A DNA stretch of 64,000 nt, taken from the NCBI RefSeq assembly GCF_913060805.1, contig NZ_CAJXTC010000007.1:62001-126000 (forward strand), in the 5' to 3' direction. The DNA is from an uncultured Draconibacterium sp. (GTDB taxonomy: Bacteria; Bacteroidota; Bacteroidia; Bacteroidales; Prolixibacteraceae). A program made the position numbers and the translations under genes. Positions 8,302 to 17,622 of this stretch are shown one piece after another. Within the stretch, counting starts at the first letter, position 1. Every line of letters starts with the position of its first letter. The notes beneath the pieces are model-generated. The model was not told where the DNA came from and made no database searches. It saw nothing but the letters and a program-made list of their open reading frames with translations.

Positions 8302-8910
8302 TTGTCTAGAACTGAAAGCGATATCCGGATATGGCAGAATTTTAGGAAGGGGCACAAGGTGGCTTTTCAAAAAATTTACTTCGATCATTATCGATTTTTA
8401 TATAACTACTGCCGTAAGTTTACGTCTGATACTTCTCTTGTTGAAGATCTGATACAAGATTTATTTATAAATATTTTGGTTCGAAAAGACCGGTTAAGCG
8501 ATACGGATAATATTCGCCTGTATTTGCTTTGTTCCATACGTAGAAGGCTGTTTAAAGCCTTGAACGACAAGGTGCATAAAGTTACAGATTTGTTCGATCC
8601 TCTTAATCCGGATTTTAGTTTTGATGAAGGTATTGAACCTGCGTTTGGCGAAAATGAAGAGGAGAACAGAACGTTGAAAGTACTCTTCAAATCAGTGAAT
8701 AATCTTGGTGCCCGCCAAAAGGAAATTATTTACATGAAATATTTTTCAGGTTTAAATAATAAAGAAATTGCAGAAGTACTTGGTGTATCGTATCAAACAG
8801 TGCGAAATACCTTGTGTAATGCGCTTAAGAATATCCGTAAAGATTTTGATAATGAGCAACCAAAAGGAAAAATGATAGTGCTCCTGAATTTATTTCTGAA
8901 AATGGGATAG
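8302..8910 (+). CDS. ECF sigma-70 factor, first PUL switch
   Basis: 202 aa, RNA polymerase ECF sigma factor of the Bacteroidota PUL type. Region 2 is seen at about 20-85 (FQKIYFDHYRFLYNYCRKF, then LVEDLIQDLFINI). Region 4 is at about 130-185, with MKYFSGLNNKEIAEVLGVSYQTVRNTL as the helix-turn-helix. The start is TTG 8302; a TAG stop lies two codons upstream and no ATG precedes region 2. It lies 45 bp before a FecR-type anti-sigma gene and is followed by an STN-domain SusC, the classic trans-envelope relay in which a glycan in SusC releases sigma from FecR. It likely activates the SusCD pair beginning at 10276. Confidence 0.9.
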   Translation: MSRTESDIRIWQNFRKGHKVAFQKIYFDHYRFLYNYCRKFTSDTSLVEDLIQDLFINILVRKDRLSDTDNIRLYLLCSIRRRLFKALNDKVHKVTDLFDPLNPDFSFDEGIEPAFGENEEENRTLKVLFKSVNNLGARQKEIIYMKYFSGLNNKEIAEVLGVSYQTVRNTLCNALKNIRKDFDNEQPKGKMIVLLNLFLKMG

Positions 8911-8955
8911 TACAATACTGAAGATTCTCTATTTTACTGATAAAGAAAGATTTTA

Positions 8956-10038
8956 ATGCAAAGGAAATATACAGATATCGATGATTTTTTGTTTAGTGAA
9001 AACTACAACGAGTATGTCATTAAAGAGTCGGTTAGGCAGCAAAAGAAATGGAAAGCTTACTTTAAAGAGTTTCCTGATACAAAATATGCTGCCACGCAAG
9101 CTCGCAAAATAATACTTGGATTAGATTCGATGGAGGATTATACTTCTCTAAAAGAAATTCCTGATGTAAAACTTCATAATCAGTTTGAAGATACCTGGAG
9201 TAAGTACCGTGGCGAAAAATCGAAGACCGTTTTATTAAAAACATCAAAGGTTATTTATCGCAGCGTGGCGGCAGCAGCTGCAGTTGTTTTCCTAATGATA
9301 TCATTTACGCTGGTTAATAATTATATCAGCAACAAAAATACAGCACCCGAATATTTTGGAATTTATGTTCCAACAGCTGAACAAAGCAGACTTACACTTC
9401 CTGATGGAACTAAAGTTTGGGTGAACTCAGAAACTGAGATAAAATACTCAAACCAGTTTAACACCAAAGAACGCGATATTATTCTGTTAGGCGAAGCTTA
9501 TTTCGAAGTTGCGCACAACGAAAAGCTCCCCTTTAATGTAATTGCAAACGGTGCAAAAATTAAGGTTACTGGTACTAAATTTAATGTAAAAGGATATGGG
9601 GATGACGATAGTGTTGAAACCGTCTTGCTTGAAGGCAGAGTTGAACTAAGCCGTGTGGGAGATAAGTCGGGAAACAGTATTGAATTAGAACCAGGAGATA
9701 AGGCAACTTTAAATCTAGAAGATAGCAAAGTGTTAATTTCGCGCGAGGATGTTCTGGATGTTATTGCCTGGAAAGATGGCAAGATGGTATTTCGGAATAT
9801 TCCTTTACACGAAGTTTGCAAGACGTTACAGCGACATTTTGATGCAGATATCGTTTTAGCAGGTGATGCTGAGAATTTATACAATCATCCATTTACGTTT
9901 ACCATCGAAAACGAAACTCTCCCAATGATACTCGAATATTTATGCAAGGCTGCACCTCTTATGTACAATACAAAATATATTGATGAAGACGGGCAGAATG
10001 GAATTGAAAAGATTGAATATATAGTGAGTGCCAGATAG
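8956..10038 (+). CDS. FecR-family anti-sigma factor, first PUL switch
   Basis: 360 aa. A cytoplasmic sigma-binding region (1-95) is followed by one membrane segment (about 98-118, VAAAAAVVFLMISFTLV). The periplasmic FecR domain (about 135-250; GEAYFEVAHNEKLPF and TGTKFNVKGY are hallmarks) and a C-terminal DUF4974 domain (about 275-345, MVFRNIPLHEVCKTLQ), which contacts the STN domain of SusC, complete it. It sits between the ECF sigma gene and susC. Length and order are standard. Acts in the inner membrane, holding the sigma factor until the outer-membrane transducer signals. Confidence 0.92.
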   Translation: MQRKYTDIDDFLFSENYNEYVIKESVRQQKKWKAYFKEFPDTKYAATQARKIILGLDSMEDYTSLKEIPDVKLHNQFEDTWSKYRGEKSKTVLLKTSKVIYRSVAAAAAVVFLMISFTLVNNYISNKNTAPEYFGIYVPTAEQSRLTLPDGTKVWVNSETEIKYSNQFNTKERDIILLGEAYFEVAHNEKLPFNVIANGAKIKVTGTKFNVKGYGDDDSVETVLLEGRVELSRVGDKSGNSIELEPGDKATLNLEDSKVLISREDVLDVIAWKDGKMVFRNIPLHEVCKTLQRHFDADIVLAGDAENLYNHPFTFTIENETLPMILEYLCKAAPLMYNTKYIDEDGQNGIEKIEYIVSAR

Positions 10039-10173
10039 ATTAGCCATACAAGGTTTGGCAACAAAAAAACTAAAAATACATACAGCGAGATAAGCATAGT
10101 GCCTTTTTTGGGCATTAAAGTATCTCATAAAACCAAATTAAGAACTAAAAGACTTACCAATGAAATAATACCT

Positions 10174-10210
10174 AAAAAAACGAAATGGAAAGTGCACCAC
10201 CACCTTCCAT
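10174..10210 (-). terminator. Antisense-oriented terminator before first susC
   Basis: ATGGAAaGTG (10185-10194) pairs with CACcTTCCAT (10201-10210), 10-bp arms with one mismatch and a 6-nt loop. The T-tract is on the minus strand (complement of the A run at 10174-10180), so it would end a transcript running against the susC mRNA leader. A TAnnTTTG-like -7 box on the minus strand (10276-10269) overlaps the susC start codon, but no clear -33 box is seen. Confidence 0.55.
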
Positions 10211-10275
10211 CTCAGATCTGAATTTTTACGATAACAAAAAGAATAAAATTGTCAAATTCAAACCATCACAAAATT

Positions 10276-13200
10276 ATGGAAAAAAATCGAAAAATGGTTG
10301 GATCGGATTTTTTGTGTCCCGATCTAACAAAATTGATTAGAATTATGAAACTAACTAGCTTTTTGATATGTTTTGCTGTAGCCCAGGTTTTTGCGGTAAA
10401 TACTTACGCGCAAGTAACTCGTTTGTCGCTTGATATGAAAGGCGTTACAGTTAAAGATGTCCTATTTGAAATTGAAGGAAGTAGTGAATTTTACTTTCTC
10501 TATTCAAACAAACTTATAGACGTAAAACGAAAAGTTGATGTGAACATCAACAATAAAAAAATTGAAGATGTACTTAACGACTTATTTCTTGGAGAAGGTG
10601 TAAAATACCTCATCAATGATCGCCAAATTATTTTGAGTTCTGAAGATTTGCAATTTCGCGATTCTGATAACTTCTTACAGCAATCAAGGAAAGTAACAGG
10701 AACCGTAAAATCCGAAACAGGAGAAACGCTTCCCGGAGTAACTGTGGTTATTCAAGGAACAACAATTGGTACAGTTACAGATATGGACGGAAAATTTTCG
10801 CTGAGTGTTGAAAACAGTTCCCAGGTTCTAGTATTCTCGTTTGTGGGAATGGCAACTCAGGAAGTTTCGGTTGGTAGCCAAAACAATTTTTCGGTTGTTA
10901 TGCAATCGGAAGCAATTGGAATTGAGGAAGTAGTCGCCATTGGTTACGGAACTGTAAAAAAGAGCGACTTAACCGGTGCTGTGGGGGCAGTTAAGGGCTC
11001 GGTAGTGTCCGAACGCCAAACTACTCAGGTTTCGCAAGCTTTACAGGGAGCCATGGCAGGTGTTATGGTAACCCGCGATAATAGTGCGCCTGGAGCTAGC
11101 TCAACCATTCGAATCAGGGGGATTACAACAATCGGTGAGAGTAGCCCGCTTGTAATTGTTGATGGAGTCCCGGTTGGAAGTATAAACGATGTAAACCCGA
11201 ATGACATCGAAAATATTTCAGTACTAAAAGATGCAGCTTCAGCTTCAATATACGGTTCGAGAGCAGCTGCGGGAGTAATCTTGGTTACAACAAAACGTGC
11301 AAAATCGGGCGATCTGTCGTTGGATTATAATTTTGAATATGGTATTGAGAAACCTACAGAAATGGTTGATTATACTGATGCGGTTCGTTATATGCAAATG
11401 GTAAACGAGTTGCGTTGGAACGATAATGGAAATATTGAAGGTGGTGAATACCCAACATACACGCAGGATCTTGTGGACAATTATGCGTCGCTTAATGCTG
11501 AGAATCCTGACCAGTATCCTGATACTGACTGGTCGGCCCTGATATTGAAAGATAACGCACCACGTCAAAGTCATTCGATTGGTATTACTGCCGGATCGAA
11601 AGCCGTTAGAACCAAGGCAATTTTATCGTACGACAAAACAGATGGGTTATACATGGGGCGGAGTTACGAACGGCTGACAGCACGCTTTAACAACGATGTT
11701 AAAATAAATAACGCTTTGTCTGCTTCAATAGACTTTTACGCAAAGAGGTCTATTTCCAATAATCCGAGTAGAGATCCGATGTATAGCATGCGTATAGCTG
11801 CACCAGTTTATGCTGCTGTTTGGTCTAATGGACTGATTGCAGAAGGAAAAGCCGGCGGCAACATTTACGGAGAAATTAAAGAGGGAGGTTATATAACAAA
11901 TTGGTATAATCAGGTCGGTGGTAAAATTGCTTTAGACTTTACTCCGATTGAAGGACTAAAACTTTCAGCTGTTATTTCTCCGCGGTTCAATTACAACAAA
12001 GGAAAAGATTTTCAGAAAAAAGTAGAATATACTAACTACGATGATCCCAATACCTTTGTGGGAACTCTGGCTTATTCTACATCAACAAGTTTAACTGAAT
12101 CGCGTGATGATAGTTACCAGATAACAAAGCAGTTTATTGCAAATTACACAGAGTCTCTGAACGCGCATAATCTGAATCTGATGGCTGGTTATGAGGATTA
12201 CTCCGCATTTTATGAAGAATTGGGTGCCTCAAGCGATCAGTTTGAGCTATCATCATTCCCCTATCTTGACCTAGGAAATGAGAACTACCTAAGCAACAGT
12301 GGAAATGCATATGAGAATGCCTACCGTTCTTATTTTGGCCGTGTAATGTACAATTACAATAACAGGTATTTCGTACAGGGAAATATTCGTTACGACGGAT
12401 CATCTCGTTTTGCAAAAGATTACCGCTGGGGAGCTTTCCCATCCTTTTCGGCAGGTTGGGTAATTTCCGAGGAATCATTTATGCAGGATATTTCATTGTT
12501 ATCATTTCTAAAACTTCGTGCTTCTTGGGGATCATTAGGTAATGAACGTATTGGTAATTATCCATACCAGTCGACAATGGGATATGCACATGCACTTTTT
12601 TACCAGGGGCACGAAGTAGTTTCTGCTCAAACAGCAGCGCAGTGGGCTTATGCAATTGAGGATATCTCGTGGGAAACAACCGAATCGCTCGATTTTGGTT
12701 TCGATGCGGTTTTCTTTGATAACCGATTTCATGTAACGGCTGATTATTACAGGAAAAAAACAAAAGATATGTTACTCGATTTGGAGATTCCTGATTACAT
12801 CGGATTTGATAATCCGGATCAAAATACCGGAGAAATGAAAACTAAAGGCTGGGAGCTGGAGTTAAGCTGGAACGACCGTATTGGTGATTTCTCTTACTCC
12901 GTATCTGCTAACTTATCCGATTTTACATCTGAAATGGGCGATCTTGGAGGTATTCAATTCCTTGGCAGCCAGGTAAAATTCAAGGGTAGTGAATTCAACG
13001 AGTGGTACGGTTACATTTCAGATGGCTTGTATCAAAGGCAGGAAGAGGTGGATAATTCAGCCGTGCTGAATTCGGTTGTAGCTCCCGGCGATATAAAATA
13101 CAAAGATATCAGTGGACCGGATGGAGTGCCGGATGGTATTATCTCTTCAGATTATGACCGTGTGTTACTTGGAGGTTCATTGCCGCGCTACATGTACGGA

Positions 13201-13668
13201 GGTAATATTCGTTTAGGTTATAAAAACTTCGATTTCTCGATGGTAATTCAGGGCGTTGGTAAACAAAACGTTCGGATGAGCAATATGATGGTACAACCAT
13301 TGCTTGACAACTGGGGAAATATGCAGAAAGAAATTGATGGAAATTACTGGAGTGTATACAATTCAGAAGCTGAAAATCTTAGTGTAAAATACCCACGTTT
13401 AACCTATAACAACAGAAGCAATAACTATGCAATGTCGGATTACTGGTTGTTTAACGGAAGATATATGCGCTTAAAAAATATGACACTGGGATACAATATC
13501 CCGACTTCAGTATGTGAGAAGATGAATATCAATAATATCCGTATTTATGGAACTGTTTCAGATATTTTGTCGATTAATAAATATCCAAAAGGATGGGACC
13601 CAGAGGTGTCTGGAAAAGGGTATCCGATTACTGCTTCTTATCTTTTTGGTGTTTCTGTTAAATTTTAA
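10276..13668 (+). CDS. SusC-like TonB-dependent transporter with STN domain (PUL unit 1)
   Basis: 1130 aa from ATG 10276; a TTG at 10249 would only lengthen a charged leader. Signal peptide at about 24-46 (MKLTSFLICFAVAQVF). STN secretin/TonB short N-terminal domain at about 50-120, carboxypeptidase-regulatory-like domain at about 137-215 (GTVKSETGETLPGVTVVIQG), plug at about 225-340 (VVAIGYGTVKKSDLTGAVG, LVIVDGVPVG), then the 22-strand barrel ending SYLFGVSVKF. The STN domain ties it to the FecR protein just upstream, so it both imports oligosaccharide and signals. SusD follows after 12 bp. Located in the outer membrane. The glycan is not deducible. Confidence 0.94.
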   Translation: MEKNRKMVGSDFLCPDLTKLIRIMKLTSFLICFAVAQVFAVNTYAQVTRLSLDMKGVTVKDVLFEIEGSSEFYFLYSNKLIDVKRKVDVNINNKKIEDVLNDLFLGEGVKYLINDRQIILSSEDLQFRDSDNFLQQSRKVTGTVKSETGETLPGVTVVIQGTTIGTVTDMDGKFSLSVENSSQVLVFSFVGMATQEVSVGSQNNFSVVMQSEAIGIEEVVAIGYGTVKKSDLTGAVGAVKGSVVSERQTTQVSQALQGAMAGVMVTRDNSAPGASSTIRIRGITTIGESSPLVIVDGVPVGSINDVNPNDIENISVLKDAASASIYGSRAAAGVILVTTKRAKSGDLSLDYNFEYGIEKPTEMVDYTDAVRYMQMVNELRWNDNGNIEGGEYPTYTQDLVDNYASLNAENPDQYPDTDWSALILKDNAPRQSHSIGITAGSKAVRTKAILSYDKTDGLYMGRSYERLTARFNNDVKINNALSASIDFYAKRSISNNPSRDPMYSMRIAAPVYAAVWSNGLIAEGKAGGNIYGEIKEGGYITNWYNQVGGKIALDFTPIEGLKLSAVISPRFNYNKGKDFQKKVEYTNYDDPNTFVGTLAYSTSTSLTESRDDSYQITKQFIANYTESLNAHNLNLMAGYEDYSAFYEELGASSDQFELSSFPYLDLGNENYLSNSGNAYENAYRSYFGRVMYNYNNRYFVQGNIRYDGSSRFAKDYRWGAFPSFSAGWVISEESFMQDISLLSFLKLRASWGSLGNERIGNYPYQSTMGYAHALFYQGHEVVSAQTAAQWAYAIEDISWETTESLDFGFDAVFFDNRFHVTADYYRKKTKDMLLDLEIPDYIGFDNPDQNTGEMKTKGWELELSWNDRIGDFSYSVSANLSDFTSEMGDLGGIQFLGSQVKFKGSEFNEWYGYISDGLYQRQEEVDNSAVLNSVVAPGDIKYKDISGPDGVPDGIISSDYDRVLLGGSLPRYMYGGNIRLGYKNFDFSMVIQGVGKQNVRMSNMMVQPLLDNWGNMQKEIDGNYWSVYNSEAENLSVKYPRLTYNNRSNNYAMSDYWLFNGRYMRLKNMTLGYNIPTSVCEKMNINNIRIYGTVSDILSINKYPKGWDPEVSGKGYPITASYLFGVSVKF

Positions 13669-13680
13669 AGGCTAGCAATT

Positions 13681-15369
13681 ATGAAAATTAAATTAATATA
13701 TACACTATTAGTACTTCTGGTATTTACGGCTTGTGCAGACCTGGATTTAAGTCCGCTGTCTGAAGGATCAAGCGAGAACTGGTATTCTGATGAGACTGAG
13801 ATAGAAATGGCTATCAACGACCTGTACAGAGAGGTATTCTGGAAAGCAGATGACGATTTATGGACTGACGATATGTTAAATCGTGATGCAACTACTGCCA
13901 TTACAGGAGGAACCTTAAGTGGCGAAGACGTTACTGTTTCAACCTGGTGGGGACATATTTATAAAGCAATAACACGGGCCAATACACTGTTAAAAAATCT
14001 TGATGAAATTACAGATGAAGTTTCGGCTGATAACTTGAATAAGTATAAAGCTAATGCACGATTTAACAGGGCTTCGCAATACTCAATTCTTATTTCACAC
14101 TGGGGCGACGTAATATTTTCAACTGAAATAATTGGTTTGGATGAATCGTTCACCATGTCGAGAACAGACAAGGAAGTAATACTTCAGCAGATTTATGAAG
14201 ATTATGATTTTTCAGCTACATATTTACCTTTAAATTACGGTGGCTCTGAAAATCAACAGGCTACAAAAGGTGCAGCTTTAGCAATGAAAGCCAGAATTGC
14301 TCTTTATATGGGAGATTTTGATATTGCACGCGACGCCGCCAAAGCATGTATGGATTTGGGGCAATATGTATTGGCTGCAGATTATGGCAAAATGTTTTTG
14401 AGTTCAACAAAAAATTCGGAAGAAGCCATTTTTGTAATTCCCCGCTCAGTAGAATTGGGTGTTGCTCCAACATACTGTAAAGGTTTTGCTACACGCAACC
14501 CGGGAGGTTATGCAAGATATTCTCCCTCATATGAGCTATTCTCTTCGTACCTATGTACAGATGGTTTACCTATTGATGAATCGGCACTTTACGATCCGCA
14601 TAATCCGTTTGTAAACCGTGATCCACGTTGTACCGAAACAATTGTTGAATTTCAGACAAGACACCTGGGGTATATGTATCAGCCACATCCCGATTCTTTA
14701 ACATGTTATAATTTTGGTTCGGGAACTTATGTGAAGAATAACGATTCACGAGCAAATAACCAGTATGCTGCTTTTAACGGGCTGGTATATAAGAAAGGAA
14801 TTGATGAAGATTATACGGATGATTGGAAAACAGATCCGGATAGAATCGTTATGCGTTATGCAGATGTATTGTTGATGTACGCTGAAGCAAAAATTGAGTT
14901 GAACGATATTGACCAATCAGTGTTGGATGCAATTAACCAGGTGCGAGCGCGAGCCTATAAAGTAGATGTTGAAGATGTAGCATCATATCCTTCGGTAACA
15001 GCAACTGATCAGGCTGAATTGCGCACAATAATTCGCACTGAAAGACGCATGGAGTTTGCTCTTGAGGGGCTTCGCTATATGGATATTTTACGTTGGAAAT
15101 TAGCAGAACAAGTTTTAAACTTACCTATTTACGGGGTGTTGGATCCTGAAGAGGCAAGAGAAAAATTGGTTAATACCGGATTGTGGTTTTTTGCTAGTAC
15201 TCCTGAAATTGACGAAAATGGAATTGCTGATTTTTCCTCAATGTATAACAACGGATATTTGAAGCTTTTAGCATTACGTGTATTCGATCCAGAAAAAAAT
15301 TATTTATGGCCAATACCTTCGAAAGAGATTCTAATTAACGAGAATCTTGTACAAAATGAAGGCTATTAA
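13681..15369 (+). CDS. SusD/RagB-like glycan-binding lipoprotein (PUL unit 1)
   Basis: 562 aa. Lipoprotein signal with cysteine near residue 18 (VLLVFTACADLDLSP). The N-terminal SusD_RagB region includes EIEMAINDLYREVFW and the helical TPR-like scaffold; the C-terminal part carries RIVMRYADVLLMYAEAKIEL, RTERRMEFALEGLRYMDILRW and the closing YLWPIPSKEIL. All are SusD/RagB hallmarks. It lies 12 bp after SusC and would cap that barrel on the cell surface and bind the oligosaccharide. The unit ends with a strong terminator, so no enzymes are co-transcribed with this first pair. Confidence 0.94.
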   Translation: MKIKLIYTLLVLLVFTACADLDLSPLSEGSSENWYSDETEIEMAINDLYREVFWKADDDLWTDDMLNRDATTAITGGTLSGEDVTVSTWWGHIYKAITRANTLLKNLDEITDEVSADNLNKYKANARFNRASQYSILISHWGDVIFSTEIIGLDESFTMSRTDKEVILQQIYEDYDFSATYLPLNYGGSENQQATKGAALAMKARIALYMGDFDIARDAAKACMDLGQYVLAADYGKMFLSSTKNSEEAIFVIPRSVELGVAPTYCKGFATRNPGGYARYSPSYELFSSYLCTDGLPIDESALYDPHNPFVNRDPRCTETIVEFQTRHLGYMYQPHPDSLTCYNFGSGTYVKNNDSRANNQYAAFNGLVYKKGIDEDYTDDWKTDPDRIVMRYADVLLMYAEAKIELNDIDQSVLDAINQVRARAYKVDVEDVASYPSVTATDQAELRTIIRTERRMEFALEGLRYMDILRWKLAEQVLNLPIYGVLDPEEAREKLVNTGLWFFASTPEIDENGIADFSSMYNNGYLKLLALRVFDPEKNYLWPIPSKEILINENLVQNEGY

Positions 15370-15385
15370 TAGTTTAGTTATTATG

Positions 15386-15412
15386 AAGCCTGCCTGAAAA
15401 GGCAGGCTTTTT
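15386..15412 (+). terminator. Intrinsic terminator after first SusD
   Basis: AAGCCTGCCT (15386-15395) and AGGCAGGCTT (15400-15409) form a perfect 10-bp stem with a GAAA tetraloop, followed by a T run. It ends the first SusCD operon. Confidence 0.93.
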
Positions 15413-15742
15413 CCCGTGTCTTTGATTCCGTTTTTGTTATGTCGTTCTGTTTTCCTCAGTAGATTTTTTCTGAGTTTTCCGGGTAACCGGTAGCAGGCAA
15501 AGTATACTTACTTGCCACTACTATAATGAATATTGGCAGAAAAATTCCACATCTCAAAAATGGAATTGCTACCCGTGTAATATTTTATCACGTTAGATTT
15601 TTAATAGTGGAATTAGTATGGTTGAATAAGCAAAATTCTAACATGTAAGCATATAGCATTGTCTTTCCGTGGGGTGATTTTAAGAGAGAATGATCGATCT
15701 ACATTGCTGTAATTTTCCTGTTAGTTTAAATGAGGAAGAACA
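15413..15742. other. Intergenic region before second sigma factor
   Basis: 330 bp between the terminator and the second ECF sigma gene. No gene is seen, and I find no clear TTTG/TAnnTTTG promoter. It should hold the promoter and leader of the second regulatory unit. Confidence 0.5.
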
Positions 15743-16300
15743 ATGAGAAACTCAGATCAACTTATTTTAAACGAATTACGAAAGAAGAACAAACACGTTT
15801 TTGAGGCAATTTTTTACGAATATCATCAACCTTTGTTAAGGTTTGCCGAACACATTGTTTTTAATCGCGATGTGTGCGAAGATATCGTTCAATCAGTATT
15901 TATATCGCTCTGGGAAAATACAGATTCCATACATATTCATAAATCTTTACAATCATGGCTTTTTCAGGCCGTACGTTACAAAGGTCTTACATATCTGCGC
16001 GATCTTAATATCCACGACAAGCACAAGTTAATCTATCTTGAATACGAAATCTCTGAAATGATAGAATCGGAAAGCAGCGATACTTCAGAACTGGAAAAGA
16101 AAATAAGTAGCGCAATTGAAAACCTCCCTCCCGAAATGCAGAAAATATTTCGCTTAAAATATCTCGAAGGATTAAAAGTGAAAGAAATTGCCACCGAATT
16201 TCAGATTTCAGAAAACACCGTAAAGACCCAGCTAAAGCGCGCGAAACGCAACCTTCGGGCGCAACTTTCAAAGGTGTCATTTATCTACTTTTATTTTTAG
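15743..16300 (+). CDS. ECF sigma-70 factor, second PUL switch
   Basis: 185 aa. Region 2 at about 15-85 (FEAIFYEYHQPLLRFAEHIV, CEDIVQSVFISLWEN). Region 4 at about 115-170 (LPPEMQKIFRLKYLEGLKVKEI, then a HTH with SENTVKTQLKRAKRNL). A typical Bacteroidota PUL ECF factor, only distantly similar to the one at 8302, so the two switches are probably insulated. The FecR gene follows after 104 bp. ATG 15743 is the natural start. Confidence 0.92.
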   Translation: MRNSDQLILNELRKKNKHVFEAIFYEYHQPLLRFAEHIVFNRDVCEDIVQSVFISLWENTDSIHIHKSLQSWLFQAVRYKGLTYLRDLNIHDKHKLIYLEYEISEMIESESSDTSELEKKISSAIENLPPEMQKIFRLKYLEGLKVKEIATEFQISENTVKTQLKRAKRNLRAQLSKVSFIYFYF

Positions 16301-16404
16301 GAATATTTTTTCCTGCTTTTGTCACCCCTTTACATTTTTCATGGGACATTGATAATGTACAGCAGAGCTAAAGCAATTTATTGCAAGTAATTAGGCGCTA
16401 ATAC

Positions 16405-17541
16405 ATGAATAAAAAACGAAATATTGATTTTAGTCTGATCTGGAAAAAAATTCACCAGAATGAGTCTGACGACAGTGAGCTGAACGAGTGGTTAAATGGA
16501 TCGGAAAAGAACATAGCCTTTTTCAAAAATGCCAAAAGGTTTTATTACGGGGGATCAACATTTAAAACCAACCCGGTTTCTTCTGACGCCGCTTTCAAAA
16601 AACTTCGTACGGTAATTATGCGTCACCGTATTATTCAAATTGGGGCATCGGCAGCAGCAATTCTGGCAGTAGTATTTTCAGTTTCTATTCTGCTTAATAA
16701 AACGCACACCGAAGATTTTGTTTCAAGTGCAGAGATTACGCCGGGATCAAACAAGGCAGTTCTTGTGTTGAATAATGGTTCGGAGGTGAATCTTTCAGAG
16801 CGGCAGAAAGTGCTCTTAAAAGAGGAAGATACACAAATAACCAGTAATGGTAAAATGCTTGAGTATCATTCTGCAAAAAAGAAAAAAATACACAAAAAGC
16901 AAATCATTTATAACACATTAAAAGTGCCACGTGGAGGTCAGTTTTTTGTGGTCTTGTCTGACAGTACCTGTGTTTGGCTAAATGCAGAGTCAGAGCTTCA
17001 TTATCCGGTTACTTTTTCCGGTAAAAAAAGGGAAGTTACACTGGTTGGTGAAGCTTATTTTGAGGTTGCGAAAAATGAACATCAGCCCTTTATTGTAGAT
17101 TCTGAAAACCAGAAGATTGAGGTTCTGGGTACATCCTTCAACGTTTCGGCTTACGCAAACAACGAGTTTATAAAAACCACCCTTGTTGAAGGGAGTGTAA
17201 AGATCAACAGCTCTACGCAAGAGGTTTTCCTCGAGCCATCGCTTCAGGCAGTAGTCGATCCCAAAAATGGAAATACAGTTACACTGCCGGTAAAGACTGA
17301 ATTATATACGGGTTGGAAGGAGGGGAATTACTATTTCGAAAATGAAGCGATTGAAACCATCCTGAAAACCATCTCGCGGTGGTACGATTTTGAATACGAA
17401 TTTAAGAAACCGGCTGCAAAAAAGATGAGATTTACCGGAAGTATAAACAGGGAACAAGAACTGGAAAATATATTTAAAATTATTGAAGAAACTCAACAAA
17501 TTAAAATGACTGCCTATGAAAGAAAACTTGTGATTCATTAA
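16405..17541 (+). CDS. FecR-family anti-sigma factor, second PUL switch
   Basis: 378 aa. The cytoplasmic N-terminus (1-70) carries a WKKIHQNESDDSELNEWL sigma-binding-like region. One membrane segment lies at about 73-93 (IGASAAAILAVVFSVSILL). The FecR domain (about 165-270) contains PRGGQFFVVLSDSTCVWLN, GEAYFEVAKNEHQPF and LGTSFNVSAY; a C-terminal DUF4974 (about 300-378) begins NYYFENEAIETILKTISRW. Located between sigma and susC, it relays the SusC STN signal across the inner membrane. Eight bases after its stop comes a hairpin whose T-tract is on the opposite strand. Confidence 0.92.
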   Translation: MNKKRNIDFSLIWKKIHQNESDDSELNEWLNGSEKNIAFFKNAKRFYYGGSTFKTNPVSSDAAFKKLRTVIMRHRIIQIGASAAAILAVVFSVSILLNKTHTEDFVSSAEITPGSNKAVLVLNNGSEVNLSERQKVLLKEEDTQITSNGKMLEYHSAKKKKIHKKQIIYNTLKVPRGGQFFVVLSDSTCVWLNAESELHYPVTFSGKKREVTLVGEAYFEVAKNEHQPFIVDSENQKIEVLGTSFNVSAYANNEFIKTTLVEGSVKINSSTQEVFLEPSLQAVVDPKNGNTVTLPVKTELYTGWKEGNYYFENEAIETILKTISRWYDFEYEFKKPAAKKMRFTGSINREQELENIFKIIEETQQIKMTAYERKLVIH

Positions 17542-17576
17542 AAAAAAAAGCGGCAGATGCTGACATCATCTACCGC
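17541..17576 (-). terminator. Antisense-oriented terminator before second susC
   Basis: GCGGCAGATG (17550-17559) pairs with CATCTACCGC (17567-17576), one mismatch, 7-nt loop. The plus strand has a 9-A run before the hairpin (17541-17549), so the minus strand shows a canonical hairpin plus T9. It therefore terminates leftward transcription in the fecR-susC gap. A minus-strand TAAATTTG (17623-17616) overlaps the susC start codon, the same position as in the first unit. Confidence 0.65.
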
Positions 17577-17622
17577 CAAATACTTTTTAGAATAACCAAA
17601 AGATTAATTCCAAATCAAATTT

